From Ruoffia sp044336205 (GTDB lineage Bacteria; Bacillota; Bacilli; Lactobacillales; Aerococcaceae), in assembly GCA_044336205.1 (NCBI GenBank), contig CP172318.1:1302001-1366000 (forward strand): DNA of 64,000 bases. The letters run 5' to 3'. A program made the position numbers and the translations under genes. The notes under the pieces were generated by a model. It saw nothing but the letters and a program-made list of their open reading frames with translations, was not told the DNA's origin and searched no databases. Below are positions 58,251-64,000 of the stretch, piece after piece. The stretch's first letter is position 1, and the number at the start of each line of letters is the position of its first letter.

Positions 58251-58493
58251 TCACTTCCGCCATATCTCTACTAGCCTATCCATTTGTTTCGGCATGACAC
58301 TTCTCATCATGGTGCCTTCTAAATCGTACCTTTCATTCAAATGCCGCCCTGTTTTAGGTCTTTTGTGAGAGCCTAGCTTTTCCTTATGGACGACATACCT
58401 CTTCCCGTCCTCGCCTTCTGCAATCACTACATTTTCAAGTTCTGATATAATTTCACCTTTAAACATCTCACCGTAAATACTTGTTAATTCCAT
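58251..58493 (-). CDS. Hypothetical phage protein
   Basis: 80 residues from the ATG after AAGAGGTG. MELTSIYGEMFKGEIISELE, NVVIAEGEDGKRYVVHKEKL, then a basic part (GSHKRPKTGRHLNERYD). Not recognised; directly follows the SSB gene. Confidence 0.6.
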   Translation of the reverse strand: MELTSIYGEMFKGEIISELENVVIAEGEDGKRYVVHKEKLGSHKRPKTGRHLNERYDLEGTMMRSVMPKQMDRLVEIWRK

Positions 58494-58505
58494 CTGTTGC
58501 ACCTC

Positions 58506-58988
58506 TTAAAATGGTAAATCATCTGGTGACACATCCACGGGATGCCCGTCTTGCATTTTGAACCTGCCATGATTCTGTCCTTGACTGTAATTCCCTTGGT
58601 TAGATTGGCTATGCCCTTGGCTCTGTACATAATTTTGGCTATAACCGCGGTGTTGCTGGTTTTGGTTATCTTGTCTCGGTTCTAATAAATGGAATTGTTC
58701 AACAACAATCTCTGTAACATAAACACGTTGACCTTGTTGGTTCTCATAGTTGCGTGTTTGAATACGCCCCTCAATTCCAATCTGTGACCCTTTTTTTGTG
58801 AATTTAGCTAGGTTTTCCGCTGTTTTCCGCCACACCACACAACGTATAAAGTCCGCTTCACGTTCTCCCTGCTGGTTAGTGAAGTTGCGATTAATTGCTA
58901 GTGTAAAATTACCTACAGTGTCACCAGATTGCGTATATTTGAGGTCAATAACTTCTGTCAATCTCCCAACGCCTGTAAAATTATTCAT
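58506..58988 (-). CDS. ssb: Single-stranded DNA-binding protein
   Basis: 160 residues. OB fold with MNNFTGVGRLTEVIDLKYTQ, NFTLAINRNFTNQQGEREAD, CVVWRKTAENLAKFTKKGSQ, GRIQTRNYENQQGQRVYVTE. The C-terminal third is Gln/Gly-rich and ends VDVSPDDLPF, the acidic tail that recruits replication partners. Phage replication protein. Confidence 0.93.
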   Translation of the reverse strand: MNNFTGVGRLTEVIDLKYTQSGDTVGNFTLAINRNFTNQQGEREADFIRCVVWRKTAENLAKFTKKGSQIGIEGRIQTRNYENQQGQRVYVTEIVVEQFHLLEPRQDNQNQQHRGYSQNYVQSQGHSQSNQGNYSQGQNHGRFKMQDGHPVDVSPDDLPF

Positions 58989-58999
58989 GTATTACCCTC

Positions 59000-59155
59000 C
59001 TATTTGTCTGATAGTTCAATGTTTAGTATTTCTGCGATTGTGTCCAAGCATATAACGCCATTTTTACCTCTGAAATACCAATCCTCAATTTCTTTAACAA
59101 CTCGACTTATTTTCTCCTCAAGTTCTGCTATGTGTAGCGCCTGCTCTTTACTCAC
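59000..59155 (-). CDS. 51-residue phage protein (below ORF cut-off)
   Basis: GTG (59153-59155) with GGAGGTAACTAAC upstream. SKEQALHIAELEEKISRVVK, EIEDWYFRGKNGVICLDTIA, EILNIELSDK, then TAG. Mostly helical; overlaps nothing, placed between the winged-helix-like gene and ssb. Not recognised. Confidence 0.6.
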   Translation of the reverse strand: MSKEQALHIAELEEKISRVVKEIEDWYFRGKNGVICLDTIAEILNIELSDK

Positions 59156-59156
59156 G

Positions 59157-59456
59157 TTAGTTACCTCCAATCGCTGAATTACTTAAACTTTTCCTCACTT
59201 TAGTCATTTTAGTTATTTGTGCGTCATACACCGCTAGGGTACTTTCTAAGTCCTCTCGGCTGTCAATGATATAGTAACCACCGTCACGCCCTCGAACGGA
59301 GCCAATGGGGTACCCTTTCAGTCTTAGACTCTCTATGATCGTGCATAAGTCCCTGCGGTTCATTCCTAATCTCGCCTTAAAATAATCACTTGTCTTTGAG
59401 CGTTCTCGCCCTATTGGCATATATTCCAATACATCTCGCTCTTTACTACTTAACAT
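59157..59456 (-). CDS. Winged-helix-like phage protein
   Basis: 99 residues: LSSKERDVLEYMPIGRERSK, TSDYFKARLGMNRRDLCTII, ESLRLKGYPIGSVRGRDGGY, an HTH followed by a wing. Likely DNA-binding; exact family not certain. ATG overlaps the end of rusA by 7 bases. Confidence 0.6.
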   Translation of the reverse strand: MLSSKERDVLEYMPIGRERSKTSDYFKARLGMNRRDLCTIIESLRLKGYPIGSVRGRDGGYYIIDSREDLESTLAVYDAQITKMTKVRKSLSNSAIGGN

Positions 59457-59816
59457 ATGCTCACCTCTACCCGTGGGTTTTCTTTATCAATGTAAAAGTC
59501 ATCTATAAAACCTGAAACCTCTCGCCAGCCGTCATTAGGTAGCAAGCCACTTTCTACCATAGCGTCCAAGATAAACTTTTTTGGCAAAAGCGATATTGTC
59601 CTTGTCCTTGCGACGGTTCTTGACATACCACTTGAAAGTGATTAGAACGGGCATTTGGCTATCATCTACCGATAGCCCGTTTGACATTGCCCTTTTAACG
59701 TACAAGCTACATAAGTTTGTCTGTTCCCTTTTTGCTTTGTTCCCACCGTACCGATTGGCACGCTGGGAGTTTACATACTTGTTCAAGTCCATTAGTTCAT
59801 GCGGTATAACTATCAC
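59450..59816 (-). pseudogene. rusA: RusA-type Holliday-junction resolvase, +1 frameshift near 59,577
   Basis: The N-terminal part (GTG start) reads IVIPHELMDLNKYVNSQRAN, RYGGNKAKREQT, KNRRKDKDNIAFAKK, the RusA layout with the DKDN catalytic aspartates. Then the original frame is lost; one base on, the normal end appears: FILDAMVESGLLPNDGWREV, SGFIDDFYIDKENPRVEVS, with TAA at 59450-59452. The break is in a run of six A; five A would restore the frame. Either inactivated or a sequencing error. Confidence 0.85.
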
Positions 59817-59953
59817 TCGTCATCACTCACTTTTAGTGATTGATACAACTTACGTGTGCCCTCATCTTCGATTTCAGCAATGACTTGTTGGAACATCGTC
59901 ATTCTGACTTCTTTCGGTAGTTGGTAGTATTGCTCAAATTGTTCTGGTGTCAT
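59813..59953 (-). CDS. 46-residue phage protein (below ORF cut-off)
   Basis: ATG (59951-59953) after AGGAGG. TPEQFEQYYQLPKEVRMTMF, QQVIAEIEDEGTRKLYQSLK, VSDDE then TGA (59813-59815). It overlaps the DnaC-like gene's stop and the rusA GTG by 4 bases each, a typical operon fit. Not recognised. Confidence 0.65.
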   Translation of the reverse strand: MTPEQFEQYYQLPKEVRMTMFQQVIAEIEDEGTRKLYQSLKVSDDE

Positions 59954-60834
59954 TGCTTATTCCTCCTGTTTGTCCCTGACATTTGTACTTCGGTCATTAG
60001 TGTGTCTAATCTTTCTTTCAGTCGTTTACCGTCCATTGGTGCGACCATTCTCTTGTTCAATACATGCTCTATATAGTCATGTTTTGTAAAATTACTTGTT
60101 GCGAACGTTGGCAATCCTTTATTCATGCGGTAGTCCATAATTTCAAACAGAACATCATTAATCATGAAGTCGCTAGATTTTTCAGCTCCTAAATCATCAA
60201 CAATCAATACCTCCGCACCTTTCAACTTCCATACATTCTTGTTAACATCTTTTGAGAAGTTGCGTTGTACCTCTAGCATGTCCTTGTATAGCTGGACTGA
60301 ATTGGCGAACGTAAAACCTATGTTGTTCATTTTCAAAAGCGTGGTGAAATATCCCATTAGGTGAGTCTTACCTATGCCTTGCTCACCATGTAACCACATG
60401 CCTTTTTGTTTTGACCCATACTGATAATTCTCGATAAAATTAGCTAAAAAACGTTCGGCTGCGATTGTTCCCATGTCACCGTCTAAATAATCGCTTATGT
60501 TATTAAAGTTTCGAGTAATCGCATCATACTTTTGTATTTTTAGAACACCGTCCTCAAACATTTGTCTTTCTGCTGTTTGATTAGGTGTCTCTAATACATG
60601 GATGTTCCCTGCGTAAACTACTAACTCTTGACGATAGCGTGGGTCTTTCTTACTTTGAACATAATTTAAGATGATTGTATCAGCTCTGCTTTTCATATCA
60701 TCATCTATGACATCTTGGTTTTTCTTAATGAACTCATTAACATCTTTATCATCCCAAGCGTCCGCCAAAGCCTTTTCAGCTCGTTTACGGATATGCTCTG
60801 GTATTCTGACTTCCATACCCTGCATTGAAAACAT
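59950..60834 (-). CDS. DnaC-like helicase loader
   Basis: 294 residues, AAA+ ATPase: Walker A GEQGIGKTHLMGYF, Walker B AEVLIVDDLGAEK, sensor ATSNFTKHDYIEHVLNKRMV. The N-terminal 120 residues form a helical partner-binding domain. It loads the replicative helicase at the phage origin with the initiator encoded next to it. ATG overlaps that gene by one base. Confidence 0.9.
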   Translation of the reverse strand: MFSMQGMEVRIPEHIRKRAEKALADAWDDKDVNEFIKKNQDVIDDDMKSRADTIILNYVQSKKDPRYRQELVVYAGNIHVLETPNQTAERQMFEDGVLKIQKYDAITRNFNNISDYLDGDMGTIAAERFLANFIENYQYGSKQKGMWLHGEQGIGKTHLMGYFTTLLKMNNIGFTFANSVQLYKDMLEVQRNFSKDVNKNVWKLKGAEVLIVDDLGAEKSSDFMINDVLFEIMDYRMNKGLPTFATSNFTKHDYIEHVLNKRMVAPMDGKRLKERLDTLMTEVQMSGTNRRNKQ

Positions 60835-61757
60835 CAGCTCACCAACCTTTCATAGCCGTTATCTTCTCGCCAGTTATTTAGTTGATTTTGTTCGTGTTCA
60901 TCAAACGAACTAAATTCTCTCTCTCCGCTTTCGATTAATTCATTAACAAGTTTCAGCGTGGCGGAGTCATAGACCAAGTCCTTTTTATCTTTAGGAGCTT
61001 CTTGTGTGTGTCCTAACTCTCGTTGAGTATTAATTTCATAATCATCTTCCCAACGCTTATTGTTAAACCATGTACTACCGTATGCTATGAACTCTGGAGC
61101 GGTACGCTTTAACTCAATCTCTTTCTTATAGGCAACAATACCGTCCTGAATTTGTTTATTAGTTACTCCGTCTTTAATAGCTTTCTTATATGCTGTTAAT
61201 GCTTTGGCTTTGCCTTTCTTGTTAGGATAGAGTTGCCATAATTTTTCAAAATCATTTTCTAAATCGATATTAGTATTATTAGTACTTGGTATAGTTAAGT
61301 CTTTAGTATTATTAGTACTTAGTAGCTTGTCGTTTTGTACATCTACCTTTTGTACTTGTACGTTTTGTACATGTACGTTTTGTACATGTACGTTTTGGGT
61401 AAGTGGCTCGATTCCCTTTGTATCAACACTTTCACGTATTACGGTTTCCCAATGCGTTATCTTGTTGCTTTTCTTATCCCTTACCGGGTAACGATTAACA
61501 TATCCTGCATCTTTTAACTCTTTCCAACCGCTCCTAAAAGCTTTTTCGCCTTCGGTCGCATGTGTCATAACCTCTTTTATGTTGATGACCCAATCGTCTG
61601 GCAAAGTTAAAATGTAAGTTAATATTCCTTTAGCTTTCCAAGATAAGTCTTTCCTACGAATAAACTCATTACTTATAACGCTATAATTTTTAGTTTTTTC
61701 AACTCGCATAAATTCCGTTTTTTGCTTCACTGAATCACCCCAATTTTTATCCGTCAT
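60834..61757 (-). CDS. Phage replication initiator (winged-helix/DnaD-like)
   Basis: About 307 residues. N-terminal winged helix (NYSVISNEFIRRKDLSWKAK, GILTYILTLPDDWVINIKEV), a low-complexity linker (about 135-190) with VHVQN-type and STNNT-type repeats, then the C-terminal DnaD/REP-like part (ENDFEKLWQLYPNKKGKAKA). Start uncertain: ATG 61757 is inside the HNH gene end; a second ATG near 61709 has only a weak SD. Its linker may hold the replication origin, as in other siphophages (inference). Confidence 0.85.
   Translation of the reverse strand: MTDKNWGDSVKQKTEFMRVEKTKNYSVISNEFIRRKDLSWKAKGILTYILTLPDDWVINIKEVMTHATEGEKAFRSGWKELKDAGYVNRYPVRDKKSNKITHWETVIRESVDTKGIEPLTQNVHVQNVHVQNVQVQKVDVQNDKLLSTNNTKDLTIPSTNNTNIDLENDFEKLWQLYPNKKGKAKALTAYKKAIKDGVTNKQIQDGIVAYKKEIELKRTAPEFIAYGSTWFNNKRWEDDYEINTQRELGHTQEAPKDKKDLVYDSATLKLVNELIESGEREFSSFDEHEQNQLNNWREDNGYERLVS
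61310..61405 (-). repeat. Short direct repeats in the initiator gene
   Basis: Four to five copies of a 15-base word near TGTACGTTTTGTACA encode VHVQN/VQVQK-like units; next to it a 17-base word TTAGTATTATTAGTACTT occurs twice (61270-61320 region). AT-rich iterons in a replication initiator gene are typical of phage origins. Confidence 0.65.
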
Positions 61758-62358
61758 TCTTAATAAGTTCAACAAGTAACTCTTTCCGTCTGCCACAAAT
61801 CCCGCCTCTAACCCTCACTGCTTCATTGAAGGTGTTCTTTTTATAACCAAATGCTTCGCTTGCCTCTTTCACGGAAGGAAAATCCCATTCTTCCCCCGTT
61901 ATGATATTGGTCACTTTAGTCGGTTTAGATCGGTCGAAGTCGGAATTGTTTTTTGCTCGAAATCTTGCAGCTTCTCTAGTCTTCTCAAATAACCCTAGTT
62001 CATACCCCTTTAATGTATTCTCACTACTTGTAACCCACTCCAAATTGCTTAGTTTATTATTATTTTTATTTCCATCAATGTGATTAACCTCTAGGCTTTT
62101 ATCCCTTACAGGTAAGAATGTCTCCGCAACCAACCTATGCACTCTTTTAGCGGTTTTTTTACCGGATTTGTTGAGGCCGACATACAGGTACCCCCTCTTA
62201 TCTGCTTTATGTTTAATTAATTTCGAGGAATACTTGTACATTCTTCCATCTCTGTAGCGAACAACCCTATCCACACTTCTTACTCTCCCAAGATCACTAA
62301 CTTCGTACCATCCTTCATAACTTTTTATTGGAGCCCAATTTTCTCTATTGCTATTCAT
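61747..62358 (-). CDS. Free-standing HNH homing endonuclease (NUMOD4-HNH)
   Basis: 203 residues. N-terminal NUMOD4 (WAPIKSYEGWYEVSDLGRVR, RVRSVDRVVRYRDGR), HNH core (VHRLVAETFLPVRDKSLEVN, HIDGNKNNNKLSNLEWVT), C-terminal NUMOD1-like (PSVKEASEAFGYKKNTFNEA). It sits between the HNHc nuclease and the replication initiator, overlapping both by 8-11 bases, a usual insertion point for a selfish gene. Confidence 0.9.
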   Translation of the reverse strand: MNSNRENWAPIKSYEGWYEVSDLGRVRSVDRVVRYRDGRMYKYSSKLIKHKADKRGYLYVGLNKSGKKTAKRVHRLVAETFLPVRDKSLEVNHIDGNKNNNKLSNLEWVTSSENTLKGYELGLFEKTREAARFRAKNNSDFDRSKPTKVTNIITGEEWDFPSVKEASEAFGYKKNTFNEAVRVRGGICGRRKELLVELIKNDG

Positions 62359-63013
62359 AAACGCCCAACTCCTTTAAATTTACTTCAGTTAATTTGATGG
62401 GTTTTAGGTGGTGTTTTTGGCAAAACTCCTCAAGACCCATTGTGTGCGCGGATACGTGATGTTCCCTGCATAAGCAAAGGTATGTTGAATCTGCATGATT
62501 ATGGTTGGCACGCTTATTTCCCATACCTACTAAATTTGTAGCGTGGTGTATATCTGAATGTGGTCGACCACAAACGTTACACATTCGCTTCATAATCAAT
62601 TTAAAGTTCATCTTTGAAGTATCTATCGTTTCGTACCAACGTTGCTTCCTGAACGGAATATCGTTATCTAAGCAGTAATCTATAATGGTTTGAATTAGAT
62701 TAGCTGCTTCTTTCATGGTCATTTTATTTCTAGCCATACTCGGTTCAGTTGTTTTATCATGAGTCATCATATATAAGTACTTCATGTTCAGGACTATTTT
62801 CCATTGCGGATCACCAGTGTATTCTGATATATCACCTATTAATGCCCAGTAGTGTTTCCTTTGTAGGTCAGTTGTTTTATTTTTTAGAACAGGTTCTAAA
62901 TAAACAAAATACCGCCCATTATGTTCAGCTTTATTTAAGAACCTTCCGTCAAACTCGCTATGTAGCTTGACGGAGAGAACATCGCCAGTTTTGTCTATAA
63001 TCTCACCATTCAT
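62351..63013 (-). CDS. Putative HNHc nuclease (recombination-associated)
   Basis: 220 residues. The C-terminal half has CNVCGRPHSDIHHATNLV and TYLCLCREHHVSAHTMGLEE, a zinc-stapled HNH-like core; the first half is helical (DLQRKHYWALIGDISEYTGD). It matches the phage HNHc nucleases that accompany ERF/RecT-like recombinases, which lie directly upstream here. Confidence 0.85.
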   Translation of the reverse strand: MNGEIIDKTGDVLSVKLHSEFDGRFLNKAEHNGRYFVYLEPVLKNKTTDLQRKHYWALIGDISEYTGDPQWKIVLNMKYLYMMTHDKTTEPSMARNKMTMKEAANLIQTIIDYCLDNDIPFRKQRWYETIDTSKMNFKLIMKRMCNVCGRPHSDIHHATNLVGMGNKRANHNHADSTYLCLCREHHVSAHTMGLEEFCQKHHLKPIKLTEVNLKELGVYE

Positions 63014-63016
63014 ACA

Positions 63017-63670
63017 TTACCCATCCGCTTGTTCTTTTGCTTTGCTTTCTAGTTTTATTAAGTAAACCACTGCTTTATTCCAGTCTCTAATCTGCCCTGC
63101 GTCCGTAACTCCCATGTACTCGAATAACCATTCATCAACTTGTTTTTGAGTAACATTCTTAAGTGTGGCGATTGATTTCTTGAGTTCCTTGGCTTTTGTA
63201 AGAGCCTCTGATTTAGTAGGTTCTGAAATCTCTCTACCTTGATTAGAATGTTCTGGCTTATGTGTTGTATTATTTCCGCTTGCATGGTTACCGTCATCAT
63301 CTATATCTGAAGCGATACCGAATGCACTTGATAAGCTGTATCGTCTTGCGTATGTGATGGCACTTCCCATACCTTGGGCTGTTAGTTTATCGGCTTTTAG
63401 GAATAGTGGGTCAAATTCGATATATTCACCGCTTTCGTGTGTGATAACCGTAATTACACCAGCTTGACCTTGATCGTTACTCACTGTTGACTGGAAGTAG
63501 CTCAATCCTACCGACGGAGCTACTTGATCTATCGAATGAACTACATTTTCCAACGGTACATACTTGCTTTTGAAAAATGGGTTATTTGCATCTTTTAGCG
63601 GTTGTCTAAATTGTTTTTTAAAGTCCGCCAACGCTTTAAATATGTTCTTTGTGCTTTCTGATAGTTTCAT
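63017..63670 (-). CDS. ERF-family single-strand annealing protein
   Basis: 217 residues. KSKYVPLENVVHSIDQVAPS, SYFQSTVSNDQGQAGVITVI, KADKLTAQGMGSAITYARRY, SLSSAFGIASDIDDDGNHAS: the ERF core. The C-terminal part is basic/helical. It anneals single strands for phage recombination and circularisation. SD AGGAGG before ATG. Confidence 0.92.
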   Translation of the reverse strand: MKLSESTKNIFKALADFKKQFRQPLKDANNPFFKSKYVPLENVVHSIDQVAPSVGLSYFQSTVSNDQGQAGVITVITHESGEYIEFDPLFLKADKLTAQGMGSAITYARRYSLSSAFGIASDIDDDGNHASGNNTTHKPEHSNQGREISEPTKSEALTKAKELKKSIATLKNVTQKQVDEWLFEYMGVTDAGQIRDWNKAVVYLIKLESKAKEQADG

Positions 63671-63682
63671 GTTTATTCCTCC

Positions 63683-63994
63683 TTAAATCATGTATTGCAT
63701 TAATTGAGCGTCGTAATAAGGCTTGCTGTATTCTTCTTGGCTCTCTTCTTCAAAGTCGCCTGTTTCAAGGTCTAAGGCTTCCTCGATTGCCCATTCCATT
63801 GCTTCGTAGTCTGCTGGCACTCTTTCACCGTCTACCCAGTAATATCTCATCCCTTGAGCTATCCACTCACCAAACCCCTCCGACCAAACACGCTCACTAG
63901 CTACCTCATAGTCATAATGGAATGCTAATACCTCGTGCATGTTGTCGTAAGTCATGTCCCAGACAAATACTTCTCCGCAATCAATAAATTTCAT
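63683..63994 (-). CDS. Hypothetical early phage protein
   Basis: 103 residues, acidic: VFVWDMTYDNMHEVLAFHYD, GMRYYWVDGERVPADYEAME, EEALDLETGDFEEESQEEYS. No membrane segment. Not recognised. Rightmost complete gene; its SD-like AAGAAA touches the window end. Confidence 0.6.
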   Translation of the reverse strand: MKFIDCGEVFVWDMTYDNMHEVLAFHYDYEVASERVWSEGFGEWIAQGMRYYWVDGERVPADYEAMEWAIEEALDLETGDFEEESQEEYSKPYYDAQLMQYMI

Positions 63995-64000
63995 TTTCTT

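Noticed and set aside
61335..61517. Plus-strand ORF with a Tyr/Leu repeat (YIYLLYLYVLYMYVLYMYVL)
   Set aside because: It is the complement of the VHVQN repeat in the replication initiator gene, not a separate gene.

Overview
The window is AT-rich, low-GC Gram-positive DNA with AGGAGG-type ribosome binding sites. Gene content suggests the order Lactobacillales, perhaps an Aerococcaceae- or Carnobacteriaceae-like genus; that placement is inference and no rRNA or tRNA gene is present to test it.

Layout. (1) 1-23,050 is chromosome. It holds the tail of an unrecognised gene, an IS3-family scar, a 176-bp tandem repeat array built of small hairpins, and an operon on the minus strand for a DASS/SLC13 permease, chorismate mutase and an LL-diaminopimelate aminotransferase, preceded by a leader peptide and attenuator. 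Next come a secreted lipidless protein, a MarR-controlled heterodimeric ABC exporter, and two identical, oppositely oriented IS1182-type elements (10,258-12,012 and 20,055-21,809). The IS pair brackets about 8 kb: a ruined cutC, a GNAT gene, an RpiR-type regulator, a wrecked group II intron, a MacB-like transporter, and an ABC-F ribosome-protection-type ATPase behind an MLII leader/attenuator. An acetyl-CoA acetyltransferase ends the chromosomal part.
(2) About 23,400-28,540 is the accessory end of a prophage. It is made of small independent cassettes separated by look-alike CCCCAC/GTGGGG terminators: a plus-strand operon (GNAT, HTH-acidic protein, zinc-ribbon/AP2 protein, a 57-codon ORF) under two promoters with matching double operators; a Panacea-antitoxin/PemK-MazF-like toxin pair; a DUF2335 membrane protein with a small partner; and a locus with the architecture of the Fst/par type I toxin-antitoxin (30-residue hydrophobic peptide, convergent antisense RNA, shared terminator, direct repeats).
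(3) 28,544-55,432 is the late region of a siphovirus prophage, all on the minus strand: lysis (endolysin, holin, XhlA-like), baseplate and tail fibre proteins with G5 and beta-helix domains, Tal, Dit, tape measure, tail chaperones, major tail protein, connectors, capsid, scaffold, head morphogenesis, portal, terminase, and an ArpU/RinA-type late regulator.
(4) 55,443-63,994 is the early/replication region: many small genes, NrdH redoxin, SSB, RusA, DnaC-like loader, replication initiator, a NUMOD4-HNH homing endonuclease, an HNHc nuclease and an ERF recombinase. The integrase, repressor and the other attachment site are not in the window and presumably lie past 64,000.

Two phage genes carry single-base frameshifts in A-runs (terminase large subunit, rusA), so the prophage may be defective, or the sequence has homopolymer errors. 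Several short genes missing from routine ORF cut-offs were found by eye (56,396-56,464; 58,040-58,216; 59,000-59,155; 59,813-59,953; 28,182-28,274; two leader peptides).
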